Positions 8,026 to 18,211 of a stretch of 31,969 bases of DNA are shown one piece after another. Every line of letters starts with the position of its first letter. Within the stretch, counting starts at the first letter, position 1. The stretch is from Chloroflexota bacterium (lineage in GTDB: Bacteria > Chloroflexota > UBA11872). The position numbers were made by a program, and so were the translations under genes. Below the pieces are notes generated by a model. It was not told where the DNA came from. It made no database searches and saw only the letters and a program-made list of their open reading frames with translations. Location of the stretch: positions 1 through 31,969 of the forward strand of contig JAPPFO010000166.1 of the NCBI GenBank assembly GCA_028875175.1, written 5' to 3'.

Positions 8026-8760
8026 CTACCCGGTCCGGTTTGCTCCATGTGTCGCGACCAGATTGCAGGCTTGCAGGTAGTGGTCAATGGACTCCCCACA
8101 GTCCGCCCAGTAGCCCTCCAGCACGTCATGCGACATCTCGCCGCGCTCCAGGTAGGCATTGTTTAGGTCCGTCACTTCCAGTTCGCCGCGGTCCGAGCGC
8201 TCCAACTGCTCGATCAGGCTGAATGCGTGGGCGTCGTAGAAGTAGATCCCCGTGACCGCCAGGTCTGAGGGCGGGTTCTCGGGCTTCTCCACGAATCGGA
8301 CGACCCGGTCGCCCTTGAGTTCCGCGACGCCGTACGCGGTGGGGTTCTCTACCTGCTTCAACAGAACCTTGGCGCCCCGCGACTGTGCCGCAAATCGCCG
8401 CGCCGGCTCCACGATGTTTCCGCCGATCACGTTATCCCCAAGAATCACGACCATCCGGTCGTCCCCAACGAATGGTTGCGCCAGCGAGATGGCCTCGGCG
8501 ATTCCGCCGGCGCCTTCCTGGTAGGTGTAATTCAAGTGAGTGACGCCTAGCGCCTCACCATTGCCCAGTAGTCGCAAGAAGTCGCCCGCGCTTGGACCAC
8601 TGGTGACGATCAGGATCTCGGTCACTCCGGCGTTCACCAAGGCCTCGATGGGATAGAAGATCATCGGCTTGTCATACACGGGTAGCAGTTGCTTGTTGGT
8701 CACGCGCGTAATCGGGTCAAGTCGCGACCCGGTGCCGCCCGCCAGAATCACGCCCTTCAC
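8026..8760 (-). CDS. Short-form sugar-1-phosphate nucleotidyltransferase (RmlA-like)
   Basis: It probably couples a hexose 1-phosphate to a nucleoside triphosphate, releasing pyrophosphate, as in dTDP-glucose synthesis. Visible motifs are the nucleotide loop GGTGSRL, the substrate lysine in TNKQLLPVYDKPM (Lys23), the metal Asp108 in ILGDNV, and VEKPENPPSD. At 244 residues it lacks the C-terminal extension of classical 290-residue RmlA, matching the short RmlA-like group. No rmlB/C/D genes lie nearby. Translation starts at a GTG overlapping the ftsY stop (GTGA, 8757-8760), so synthesis is likely coupled to FtsY. The true sugar and nucleotide are uncertain. Confidence 0.85.
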   Translation of the reverse strand: MKGVILAGGTGSRLDPITRVTNKQLLPVYDKPMIFYPIEALVNAGVTEILIVTSGPSAGDFLRLLGNGEALGVTHLNYTYQEGAGGIAEAISLAQPFVGDDRMVVILGDNVIGGNIVEPARRFAAQSRGAKVLLKQVENPTAYGVAELKGDRVVRFVEKPENPPSDLAVTGIYFYDAHAFSLIEQLERSDRGELEVTDLNNAYLERGEMSHDVLEGYWADCGESIDHYLQACNLVATHGANRTG

Positions 8761-9731
8761 GTTTCCTCCTCGTCGTCGGCATCGCCCGGCTGCGGCGCCA
8801 GGAGTGCCTGCACGAACCGGTCCGGATTGAACGGCTCGAAGTCGGTCAGGCGCTCGCCGACGCCGACAAACTTAATCGGAAGGCCCGTGGCTCGCGTGAC
8901 GGCAAACGCGGCCCCGCCCTTCGCCGAGCTGTCCAGCTTCGTCAGCACGATGCCAGTCACGTTGGCCGTATCCAGAAATCCCTGAGCCTGGTGCAGGCCA
9001 TTCTGTCCCGTGAGCGCGTCCAATACGAGCAAGACCTCGTGCGGCGCCCCCGGCGCCTTGCGCGCGGCAACGCGACGCATCTTGGCCAACTCGTTCATGA
9101 GGTTCACGTTGTTGTGCTGCCGGCCGGCCGAGTCGGCAAGCACATAGTCCGCACCCCGCGCCTGAGCCGCGTCCAACGCGTCGTAGATCACTGCCCCCGG
9201 ATCGCCGCCCGGCTGGTGTGCGATCACCGGCACGCCGGCTCGGTCGCCCCAGATTTGCAACTGCTCGATGGCGCCGGCACGAAAGGTGTCGCCGGCCGCC
9301 AGCAGGACCTCGTGCCCGTTGGAGCGCAGTAAGTGCGCGAGCTTGGCGATCGACGTCGTTTTGCCCGCCCCGTTGACCCCGACCACGAACACCACCTGCG
9401 GCGGCGGACCGCTGGCAAACTGCGCGTCGTGTCCGCCCAGCGCCTCGATCAGACGCCCCGCCAGCAACTCGCGCGCGGCCTCCGGGTCGGCTCTTCCATC
9501 CGTCTGCACGGTCTCGCGCAGTTCATCCAGCAACTCCATGACCAGAAAGGGACCTAGGTCGGCTGCGATCAGCACTTCTTCCAGGTCCTCCCAGTCCGCC
9601 TCGCTCAGCTTGGAGCGGCGTAGCCAGCGCCGCACGGTCGCGAACCGGCGCTGTGTGGGCTCCACGGCCGGCGCCGTCTCGAATTCCGGCGCTTCGGTGC
9701 GCGGCGTCCTTCGCAGCCGCTTCAACAGCAC
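8757..9731 (-). CDS. ftsY: Signal recognition particle receptor FtsY
   Basis: FtsY is the SRP receptor GTPase that delivers ribosome-nascent chains to the translocon. The 324-residue protein has a short N domain (about residues 30-105) and a full G domain: P-loop GVNGAGKTT (118-126), GDTFRAGAIEQLQ (148-160), DSAGR (200-204), TKLD (264-267) and the closing VGVGERLTDFEPF. Asp-Ser-Ala-Gly-Arg replaces the more common DTAGR, a conservative change. The long acidic A domain of E. coli FtsY is missing, as in many bacteria. It starts at a GTG with GGAGG five bases upstream, 130 bases after the A-type carrier gene. Confidence 0.96.
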   Translation of the reverse strand: MLLKRLRRTPRTEAPEFETAPAVEPTQRRFATVRRWLRRSKLSEADWEDLEEVLIAADLGPFLVMELLDELRETVQTDGRADPEAARELLAGRLIEALGGHDAQFASGPPPQVVFVVGVNGAGKTTSIAKLAHLLRSNGHEVLLAAGDTFRAGAIEQLQIWGDRAGVPVIAHQPGGDPGAVIYDALDAAQARGADYVLADSAGRQHNNVNLMNELAKMRRVAARKAPGAPHEVLLVLDALTGQNGLHQAQGFLDTANVTGIVLTKLDSSAKGGAAFAVTRATGLPIKFVGVGERLTDFEPFNPDRFVQALLAPQPGDADDEEET

Positions 9732-9861
9732 GCCAACCTCCGATTCAGTGATTCAGGCTGGAAGTCACCCATCGTGCCAAGCCGCACGGCGCGGCCGCCT
9801 GGTTCGACAACCACGCCGGCCGGCAGCCAGATTCAGGCCCGCTTCGGTCCGGCTTTGAGCG

Positions 9862-10293
9862 TCAGAGTCCGCCCAGCCCACCCCGAAGGTGCTCGCTGGT
9901 TATCTCGCGACCCGTCAGGCTGAACGACTGCCCGCAGCCGCAGACGGATTGGGCTCGCGGATTGAGCACCTTGAACCCGCCGTCCATCAGCGAGTCGCTG
10001 TACTCCAGCGTCGAACCTCGCAGCAGTTCCGCGCTCTCCTGGTCGACGACTACCGTGACCCCGTGGGCCGGAATGCTCCGATCCCCATCGCGCGGTCCGG
10101 GCTCGATGCCCATGGCGTAGCGAAAGTCGCCGCAGCCGGAATCAACGATTACGCGCACCCGCAGCACCGCGTCTGGGCGGTTTCGCTTGGTCCGCATCCG
10201 GTCGAATTCGGCAGCGGCCGAAGGCTGCACAACCAGGATCGGCCTGTCGGCCATTGGGAGGTCCATCAAAGTCGGCGCGTCGCTTGTGGCCAC
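9862..10293 (-). CDS. A-type iron-sulfur carrier protein (IscA/ErpA/HesB family)
   Basis: This family receives and passes on Fe-S clusters to target enzymes. The three cluster-binding cysteines are present: Cys54 in DSGCGDFRY, and Cys118 and Cys120 in SVCGCGQSF. The 64-residue spacing between the first and second equals that of E. coli IscA (Cys35/Cys99/Cys101). At 143 residues it is longer than IscA, with extra N-terminal residues before the family core. The start is a GTG with AAGGA eight bases upstream; an internal ATG at residue 14 is an alternative. It sits in a run with a cysteine desulfurase and a SufR-like regulator, consistent with a cluster-assembly operon. No IscU/SufBCD scaffold is in the window. 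Confidence 0.85.
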   Translation of the reverse strand: MATSDAPTLMDLPMADRPILVVQPSAAAEFDRMRTKRNRPDAVLRVRVIVDSGCGDFRYAMGIEPGPRDGDRSIPAHGVTVVVDQESAELLRGSTLEYSDSLMDGGFKVLNPRAQSVCGCGQSFSLTGREITSEHLRGGLGGL

Positions 10294-10405
10294 GTCGGCG
10301 TTCCTTAGCTTCGAGACGCGTCGCCGGCATTCCCGCGCGACACCCTGAGCCTACGCAACCCGGCAAGGGCTCGCCACATGTTCAGTGGCATTTGCCCGTA
10401 TCTGG

Positions 10406-10639
10406 CTAAGGCTGCGCGGACAGGCCGTCGACTCGCGCGTTAAGGTCGTCGACTCGGGTGTTGAGGGCGTCAATCCGCGCGGCAAGCTCGCCGTGCTGGC
10501 GGCTGTTCTCCTCGCGAAACTGGCGCAAATCGCTGCGGAGTTCGCTATGGAGCTTGAAACTCACCCCGATGATCAGCCCGCCAAGCCCGATCAGCAGCGT
10601 CGCGCCCACGCTGAGGATTCCGATCAATTCTGCCGACAC
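10406..10639 (-). CDS. Small membrane-anchored coiled-coil protein of unknown function
   Basis: This 77-residue protein has one hydrophobic segment (about residues 5-27, ILSVGATLLIGLGGLIIGVSF) followed by a charged region with heptad spacing. The last third repeats ARIDALNTRVDDLNARVDGL, a seven-residue pattern typical of a trimeric or dimeric coiled coil. GTG start with AAGGG five bases upstream. It lies between the cysteine desulfurase and A-type carrier genes on the same strand. The function is unknown. Similar short anchored coiled coils are common and poorly characterised, so a link to Fe-S assembly is only positional. Confidence 0.65.
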   Translation of the reverse strand: MSAELIGILSVGATLLIGLGGLIIGVSFKLHSELRSDLRQFREENSRQHGELAARIDALNTRVDDLNARVDGLSAQP

Positions 10640-10723
10640 GACGGCCCTTCTACCGCCCAGTGACTGTTTTCTGATTCTACGACGGCTCGGATCAGGCAGC
10701 GTACGTTGCGTGGTCGACGTCGC

Positions 10724-11896
10724 CTATAGCGCGGTCGATTGCGTAGTCGCGCGACGCGCTCGCGGGACCAGCTCGCGCAACACCTCCAGCGCCCGCCCAA
10801 CCTCCGCTTCGGTGTTGCCGCGTCCGGTCGTCAGCCGCAGGCTGCCGGCGGCCAGGTCCGGCTTGACGCCCATAGCCAGAAGCACGTGCGAAGGCTCGAG
10901 TGACGCCGACGTGCAGGCCGAGCCGCTGGATGCTGCAATGCCGGCGGCGTCCAGCCCCAGCAGCAACGCTTCACCGTCCACGCCCGCAAAGCAGACGTTG
11001 ACATTATTTGGCAACCGCTGGCGTCGGGGACCATTCAGGTGGCTTCCGGGAATGGCTGCGATTCCCTCGATCAGCAGGTCGCGCAAGCGTGCGTTGTGCG
11101 CAGCCGAGGTTGGGCGCGCGGCCTCGGCACGTCTCAGCGCAACGCCCAGGCCTACCGCAAAGGCCACGTTCTCGGTTCCCGCGCGTCGATTCCGCTCCTG
11201 CGAGCCTCCAACGATCTGTGGACTCGGCCGCACCCCGCGCCGCACGAAGAGTGCGCCAACGCCTTTCGGCCCGTAGAACTTGTGCGCGGCGATACTCAGC
11301 ATGTCGACGCCCAATGCGGGAATGTCGATCGGCAACTGCCCCGGCGCCTGCACAGCGTCCGTGTGAACCAGGGCCGGATGCTCACGCAGCGCCTCTGCGA
11401 CCTCGGCCACTGGCTGGATGGCGCCCATCTCGTTGTTGGCATACATCACGCTGACCAGGGCGGTGTCCGGCCGGACGGCGTTGAGCAGCGCCTCCGGAAC
11501 GACCAGACCGTGGGCGTCCACAGGGACCACCGTGGCTTCAAAGTCGTGGTGCCGCGCCAGCGCCTGCACCGAGTGCAGCACGGCGTGATGCTCCACGGCC
11601 GTGGTCACCAGGTGCCGCCGTCCCTCGCGTGCCGCCGCAAACGCCGCGCCCCGGATCGCCAGGGCGGCGCCCTCACTGCCCCCGCTCGTGAACACGATCT
11701 CGCCTGGATCGGCAGCCAGCGCTGCCGCGACTTGCGCGCGAGCCTCGTCCAGCGCGTCCCGCGCGGCACGGCCCTCCGCATAGAGCGAACTTGGGTTACC
11801 CGGCAGATCCTGTAAAACCGCAACGATCGCATCGCGCACCACTGGGTCCAGTGGCGTGGTAGCCGCGTGGTCGAGGTAAACGCGAGAGGCCGCCAT
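10724..11896 (-). CDS. Cysteine desulfurase (NifS/IscS family)
   Basis: This PLP enzyme takes sulfur from cysteine as a persulfide for Fe-S cluster and thiocofactor synthesis. The 390-residue length is usual for group I desulfurases. Motifs are YLDHAATTP at the N-terminus, VEHHAVLH (cofactor-stacking His), HTDAVQAPG, the PLP lysine Lys206 in AAHKFYGPKG, the RRAGTENV loop, and the persulfide Cys328 in SSGSACTSASLEPSHVL on a flexible loop as in IscS/NifS. TSGGSEGAALAI replaces the frequent TSGATESNN, a moderate divergence. It begins 30 bases after the SufR-like gene, so the two are very likely cotranscribed and iron-sulfur-regulated. Confidence 0.95.
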   Translation of the reverse strand: MAASRVYLDHAATTPLDPVVRDAIVAVLQDLPGNPSSLYAEGRAARDALDEARAQVAAALAADPGEIVFTSGGSEGAALAIRGAAFAAAREGRRHLVTTAVEHHAVLHSVQALARHHDFEATVVPVDAHGLVVPEALLNAVRPDTALVSVMYANNEMGAIQPVAEVAEALREHPALVHTDAVQAPGQLPIDIPALGVDMLSIAAHKFYGPKGVGALFVRRGVRPSPQIVGGSQERNRRAGTENVAFAVGLGVALRRAEAARPTSAAHNARLRDLLIEGIAAIPGSHLNGPRRQRLPNNVNVCFAGVDGEALLLGLDAAGIAASSGSACTSASLEPSHVLLAMGVKPDLAAGSLRLTTGRGNTEAEVGRALEVLRELVPRARRATTQSTAL

Positions 11897-11926
11897 TGGC
11901 GTGGGGACGCGCCGCTCGCGCCGTGT

Positions 11927-12583
11927 CTAGGTCGTGGCGGGCGAGGACTGCGGCAGCGACGAACGTTCCTGGATCGCGTACGTGCAGGCACACCCCTCGC
12001 GTGGACCTACCTCCAGGGGAACGACCTCCGCCTCGACGAGTCGCCGGATCAGCCGCAACTCGGAGTCACATCCCGCTCGGCACGTTGAGGCGACGTCCCA
12101 GATTGGGCAGTGGTGCGCCGACAGCACATACCCGGTATCGGTTCGGTCGACGCGCGGCATAAAGCCACACTCGTCCATGATCCGCCGCAGTTCCTGCACC
12201 CGCGCGTGAAAGTCCAGGCCCGCCAGGCGCGGCGCAAATCGCTGGTATTGCTTGTCCTCGTGGTGCGTCAGGATCTGATTCAAGAGGTCGTGCCCGCCAA
12301 ATGCCAGCACGCCCTCCACGAAGCCCTTCGCGAATTCCCCATAGCCTTGCGGGAATCTCGCGTGCCCGGCACTTGTCAGTTCGTACTGGTGGCGCGGGCG
12401 TCCGGGACCGCCGCGCACTACCTGCACGCGCACAAGTCCCTCAGCCACCAGCCGGTCGAGATGAGGTCGGACGGCCGACAGGCTGCTGCCGATAGCCTCG
12501 GCAATCGCCCGACACTGAAGTACCCCTTGCATCTTGAGGGCGTGCAGGATTTGCTCGCGGGGATTTGCGGATTGCTCGGACAT
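11927..12583 (-). CDS. sufR: SufR-like iron-sulfur-sensing transcriptional repressor
   Basis: This 218-residue regulator has an N-terminal winged helix (about residues 8-75, with IAEAIGSSLSAVRPHLDRL as the recognition region and a GGPGRPRHQYELT wing). A C-terminal cysteine-rich sensor follows. Cys159 (AHHCPIWDV), Cys168, Cys172 (RAGC), Cys198 and Cys200 (GCAC) match the cluster-binding region of SufR, the repressor of suf genes in cyanobacteria and actinobacteria that senses a 4Fe-4S cluster. It is first in a run with cysteine desulfurase and an A-type carrier, so feedback control of Fe-S assembly is the natural role. The ATG has only a weak ribosome site. ArsR-type regulators without clusters are the alternative, but cysteines and neighbours argue against that. 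Confidence 0.85.
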   Translation of the reverse strand: MSEQSANPREQILHALKMQGVLQCRAIAEAIGSSLSAVRPHLDRLVAEGLVRVQVVRGGPGRPRHQYELTSAGHARFPQGYGEFAKGFVEGVLAFGGHDLLNQILTHHEDKQYQRFAPRLAGLDFHARVQELRRIMDECGFMPRVDRTDTGYVLSAHHCPIWDVASTCRAGCDSELRLIRRLVEAEVVPLEVGPREGCACTYAIQERSSLPQSSPATT

Positions 12584-12712
12584 GCGCCGCCAGCGCCGGG
12601 TCGTTGATCGAACCTACCACCGCCGGATAGCCCTTACCAACTGGTTTCGGGTGCTCCCCGGGCGAATCCGAGGCATTTACACAATTTAGACGGAATTTTC
12701 TGGACAAACGTG

Positions 12713-12718
12713 TATACT
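12713..12718 (+). promoter_or_regulatory. Possible -10 element for the sigma factor gene
   Basis: TATACT sits in a conspicuously A+T-rich island (about 12675-12718) in the 196-base gap between sufR and the sigma gene, 61 bases before the sigma ATG. No TTGACA-like -35 is found at 16-18 bases upstream. A factor-assisted or weak promoter is possible. Confidence 0.35.
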
Positions 12719-12779
12719 CGCCGTGTCGGATGACAGGCGACCACCGTTGATCGCCCCGACGCTCTCCGACGAGGCATGA

Positions 12780-13769
<990 letters not shown>

Positions 13770-13793
13770 CCGCTCCGGTTCGGACGCTTCGAG

Positions 13794-14861
<1,068 letters not shown>

Positions 14862-15030
14862 GGCAACAATTGCTGGCGCGTTGCAGCGACCGACCACGAA
14901 AACCTGCTGAGGGTGAGCGAGCCTACGGCCCGAGCCGTGGGATTGGTCAAGAGCGCCAGCCCGACCAGATTAGGTGTCCGGGATTCTCGCACACCGAGCC
15001 GCCTCGTGGGCAAGCGCTCAGCGAGTTGGA

Positions 15031-16062
15031 CTACGCGAAGAGGCTGAGTAGCTCCAAGTAGGTATCGTCCAGCGGTCGGGTCTTGCCGGCAATGTCGACC
15101 AGCGGCACGGGTTCAATGTTCGGCCCCTGCTGGGCGGCCATCTGACCGCGCTGACCCGCGGCCAGATACCCGACGGCCGCCACGCCGAGGCGTGTGCCGA
15201 GAACTCGATCGAACGTCGTGGGCGTCCCTCCGCGTTGCAGGTGCCCCAGGACGCTGGATCGCGTCTCGATCCCCGTGGCTTTCTCTATGGCCTGCGCAAG
15301 GCTCTCGCCCACGCTGCGCGCCGCCAGCACGATGTGACCGAATTCGTCGGTCGCCTGCACGCCGGCTTCGGCAACTTCGAGCCCATCGATCTCCGCGCCC
15401 TCCGCCACCACCACAATGCTGTAATTGCGCCCCTGCTCGTAGCGCCGCTGAACGTGCGCCACAAACTGGTCACAGGAGCTGCGCTGCTCGGGCACCGCAA
15501 TAAAGTCGGCCCCTCCGGCAAGACCGCCCACCGCCGCCAGCCAACCGGCCTGGCGACCCATCGTCTCCACCACCGTCGCGCGGTGATGCGACATCGTGGT
15601 ACTGCGCAGGCGCGCTATAGATTCGGCAATCGTCTCCACGGCGGTGTCGAATCCAATGCACGCGTCGGTCCCAGGCACGTCGTTGTCGATCGTTTTGGGA
15701 ATCCCTACCACCGGCAGGCCGTCGCCAGCCAGCGCACCGGCCACAGACAGCGTGTCGTCGCCGCCGATGGCTATCAGACCGTCCAGACCCATGTCGTCAA
15801 AGACCGATGCCGCCTTCGCGTAGCTCTCCGGCGTCCGAAGCGGGTTGGTGCGCGAACTGCCAAGCAAGGTTCCCCCGACACTCAGGAACCCATCGGTGTT
15901 CTCGATGCTCAGCGGCGTCCCGTTGCGGCGTAGCACGCCGGCCCATCCGTCATGCAGGCCTGTGACTGACCAGTCCCGCTCAAGGCTTGCCCGTGTCACG
16001 GCCCGAATCGCGGCATTCAGTCCCGGGCAGTCGCCGCCGCCGGTCAGAACTCCGATGTGCAC
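15031..16062 (-). CDS. 6-phosphofructokinase, probably PPi-type by active-site residues
   Basis: It phosphorylates fructose 6-phosphate to fructose 1,6-bisphosphate. The 343-residue protein opens with IGVLTGGGDCPGLNAAIR and carries TMGRQAGWLA. The two positions that separate donors are informative. The second Asp in AIGGDDTLS is Asp103 where ATP enzymes have Gly (GGDGS), and Lys123 in GIPKTIDNDVPG replaces Gly of PGTIDND. Asp plus Lys is the pattern of pyrophosphate-dependent and related group III enzymes. So the donor may be PPi, and the step reversible. GTG start with GAGGT six bases upstream. It follows nothing on its strand, and lies 133 bases before the nadA 5' end. Confidence 0.93.
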   Translation of the reverse strand: MHIGVLTGGGDCPGLNAAIRAVTRASLERDWSVTGLHDGWAGVLRRNGTPLSIENTDGFLSVGGTLLGSSRTNPLRTPESYAKAASVFDDMGLDGLIAIGGDDTLSVAGALAGDGLPVVGIPKTIDNDVPGTDACIGFDTAVETIAESIARLRSTTMSHHRATVVETMGRQAGWLAAVGGLAGGADFIAVPEQRSSCDQFVAHVQRRYEQGRNYSIVVVAEGAEIDGLEVAEAGVQATDEFGHIVLAARSVGESLAQAIEKATGIETRSSVLGHLQRGGTPTTFDRVLGTRLGVAAVGYLAAGQRGQMAAQQGPNIEPVPLVDIAGKTRPLDDTYLELLSLFA

Positions 16063-16068
16063 AGGTAT

Positions 16069-16073
16069 ACCTC
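16069..16073 (-). promoter_or_regulatory. Ribosome binding site for the phosphofructokinase GTG start
   Basis: On the minus strand this reads GAGGT, six bases before the GTG. It lies within the ten-base palindrome AGGTATACCT (16063-16072), with a second palindrome CAAACTGTTTG at 16079-16089 just upstream. Either could be an operator, but such short palindromes are expected by chance. Confidence 0.55.
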
Positions 16074-16165
16074 ACTTGCAAACTGTTTGATTCAACCATA
16101 ACCGTCCGCGCCGCAACGGCGCGCCCGATACCATGATGGTCGCCAGCCATCCGTGGAACGACCGT

Positions 16166-16744
16166 ATGGACGTCTACACTGCGATCCGCGGCCGCCGCAG
16201 CATCACGGGGCTAACCGCCGATGTCCCCGACCGCGCAGTACTCGATCGAATCATCCAGACCTCCGTCTGGGCGCCGAACCACCACCTTACGGAACCCTGG
16301 CGCTTTCACGTCCTCTGCGGCGCGGCCCGCGACGAGATGGGCGCCATGGTCGCTAATCGCCTGGAATCAGAACTGGACCCGGACGATCCGGCGTCGGCTC
16401 CATCCATCCGCTCTGCCCGCGTCCGGCTGCGTCGGTCGCCCGTAGTGATCGTCGTCAGCCAGGTCTGGTCCGATGATCCCGTTACGAACCTTGAGGACTA
16501 TGCCTCCGTCTGCTGCGCAACCCAGAACCTGATGCTGGCGGCGCATGCTGAAGGTTTCGCCACCAAGTGGCGTACCGGGGAAATGTGCGACTTTGCGGCC
16601 AGCAAGGACTTTCTGGGCCTGGACCGGAAGGACCGCATCGTCGGGTACATCTATCTCGGACACCCATCACCCGCGATCGGGCCAGATCGGCGTGAGAGGC
16701 AGCCGGCGCCGGTCGAGTGGCTTGGATGGGACGACGATGCCTGA
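16166..16744 (+). CDS. Nitroreductase-family flavoprotein
   Basis: These FMN enzymes reduce nitroaromatics, quinones or related substrates with NAD(P)H. From this ATG the 192-residue chain starts MDVYTAIRGRRSI, the family-typical N-terminus with the phosphate-contacting RRS. It continues with SVWAPNHHLTEPWRFHVL and the C-terminal DRKDRIVGYIYLGHP. In-frame ATGs at 16133 and 16136 would add 11 or 10 residues but have no ribosome site; the chosen ATG has only a weak one (GTGGAA). The amidase gene follows after 32 bases on the same strand. The substrate cannot be inferred; FMN reductases and dehalogenase-like members share these motifs. Confidence 0.87.
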   Translation: MDVYTAIRGRRSITGLTADVPDRAVLDRIIQTSVWAPNHHLTEPWRFHVLCGAARDEMGAMVANRLESELDPDDPASAPSIRSARVRLRRSPVVIVVSQVWSDDPVTNLEDYASVCCATQNLMLAAHAEGFATKWRTGEMCDFAASKDFLGLDRKDRIVGYIYLGHPSPAIGPDRRERQPAPVEWLGWDDDA

Positions 16745-16776
16745 TGGAGCCCGGCCGCTCCTAGGAAGACCGACGC

Positions 16777-18201
16777 ATGCTCCCAGGTAACGAGCTCGCC
16801 CGCCTGTCGATCTCTGAAGTCGGCGCGCTGATCGCCGCCGGTGAAGTCAGTCCGGTCGAGGTCACGCGCAACTCCCTGGACCAGCTTGACCGCTACGCCG
16901 GTCCCCTCGGCGCAACCACCGCGATTCTGCACGACGCGGCGCTGGCCGACGCCCGCAGGGCCGAACGAGAGATCCTGGCCGGCGACTATCGCGGCCCGCT
17001 CCACGGCGTCCCCGTCGGCATCAAGGACCTGGCCGACGTGGCCGGCGCGGTTACCACCGCCGGTTCCACCGTCTTTGGCGATGAGCCGGCCACCGTGGAC
17101 GCCGAATTGGTCCGGGGGCTCCGCAAGGCCGGCGCCGTCATCGCCTGCAAGCTGAACTGCGATGAGTTCGCCTACCACCCGACGGGCGCGACGTCGCGGC
17201 TGGGGCCTTCCCGCAATCCTTGGAATACGGAGATTGTCTCAGGCGGATCCAGCGGCGGTACCGGCTCGGCGGTGGCGGCCGGCCTGATCTACGGGGGACT
17301 GGGCACCGATACCGGCGGCTCCATCCGCCTGCCCTCGGCCTTATGCGGCCTGGTCGGCATTAAGCCCACCTACGGTCGGGTCAGCCTGGAAGGCCTGCGC
17401 CTGCTCAGTCCCAGCTTTGACACGCCAGGTCCCATGGCCCGAAGCACCAGTGACGCCGCTGTCATGTTGCAGGCAATGGCCGATCCCGTCACCGACGTGA
17501 CCATCGCCACAGCCAACCGCGCGGCCCACCTCACCAGCGAGATGCCGGTTGGCCTCGAGGGCTTGCGCGTCGGCGTGCCCTCCAACTACTTCTTTGAGGA
17601 CCTGGACCCCGAAGTCGAACGCATCGTCCAATCCGCCGTGGACGCTCTGGCCATTCTGGGCGGCGACCTGGTGCAGGTTGGCACGCCCTCGGTGCCCGAT
17701 CTGGCGCTGTCGCAGCGCGGCATTCTCACCATCGAGGCCTATCAGAACGTGTTGAGCGCCACCGGCGGTGACGTCACCAGGGTCAATCCGACCCTGCGTT
17801 CCAGGCTCGAGCTAGGCCTGGATGAAGCCATGCGCCCGGGTGAGGACATCCAGATCACGCTTGGTCGCCTGCGCAGCCAGCGGGACGACGCCCTGGCGGC
17901 GTTCCGGCGGGCAATCGGCACCGTCGACGTGCTGGTGGCCCCGGTATTGCAGCGGCCGCCGCCCCCGATCGACGAAGCGCTCACCGACTACCACTGGATG
18001 CCCAACCTGACCCGGCCGTTCAACGCCACCCACCAACCGGTGGTCGCCGTGCCCTGCGGCTGGACAGAAGCTGGCCTCCCGATCGGCTTGCAGATCGTGG
18101 CGGCCAAGTACCGCGAGCGCACCGCTCTGCGCGTGGCCTACGCCTACGAGCAGTCCGACCACGCGCCGGAACGCCGCTGGCCCGACCTACGCGCCGCGTA
18201 G
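16777..18201 (+). CDS. Amidase-signature-family hydrolase
   Basis: This 474-residue serine amidase has the Ser-cisSer-Lys triad: Lys83 in PVGIKDLAD, Ser158 in SGGSSGGTGSA and nucleophile Ser182 in TDTGGSIRLP. The 24-residue gap between the two serines equals that of fatty acid amide hydrolase (217/241). The family includes GatA, the glutaminase subunit of tRNA amidotransferase, but no gatB or gatC is adjacent and the C-terminal half is divergent. A small-molecule amidase is therefore as likely as GatA. GGAAG eight bases before the ATG supports the start. It converges with the YbjQ gene after ten bases. Confidence 0.9.
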   Translation: MLPGNELARLSISEVGALIAAGEVSPVEVTRNSLDQLDRYAGPLGATTAILHDAALADARRAEREILAGDYRGPLHGVPVGIKDLADVAGAVTTAGSTVFGDEPATVDAELVRGLRKAGAVIACKLNCDEFAYHPTGATSRLGPSRNPWNTEIVSGGSSGGTGSAVAAGLIYGGLGTDTGGSIRLPSALCGLVGIKPTYGRVSLEGLRLLSPSFDTPGPMARSTSDAAVMLQAMADPVTDVTIATANRAAHLTSEMPVGLEGLRVGVPSNYFFEDLDPEVERIVQSAVDALAILGGDLVQVGTPSVPDLALSQRGILTIEAYQNVLSATGGDVTRVNPTLRSRLELGLDEAMRPGEDIQITLGRLRSQRDDALAAFRRAIGTVDVLVAPVLQRPPPPIDEALTDYHWMPNLTRPFNATHQPVVAVPCGWTEAGLPIGLQIVAAKYRERTALRVAYAYEQSDHAPERRWPDLRAA

Positions 18202-18211
18202 GCCCGCTCGG

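Noticed and set aside
14925..14938. Short hairpin ACGGC-CCGA-GCCGT between nadA and phosphofructokinase genes.
   Set aside because: Only a five-base stem without a T tract on either strand; too weak for a terminator.
16777..18201. Naming the amidase gatA.
   Set aside because: No gatB or gatC nearby and the C-terminal half gives no GatA-specific motif I can see; kept as amidase family.
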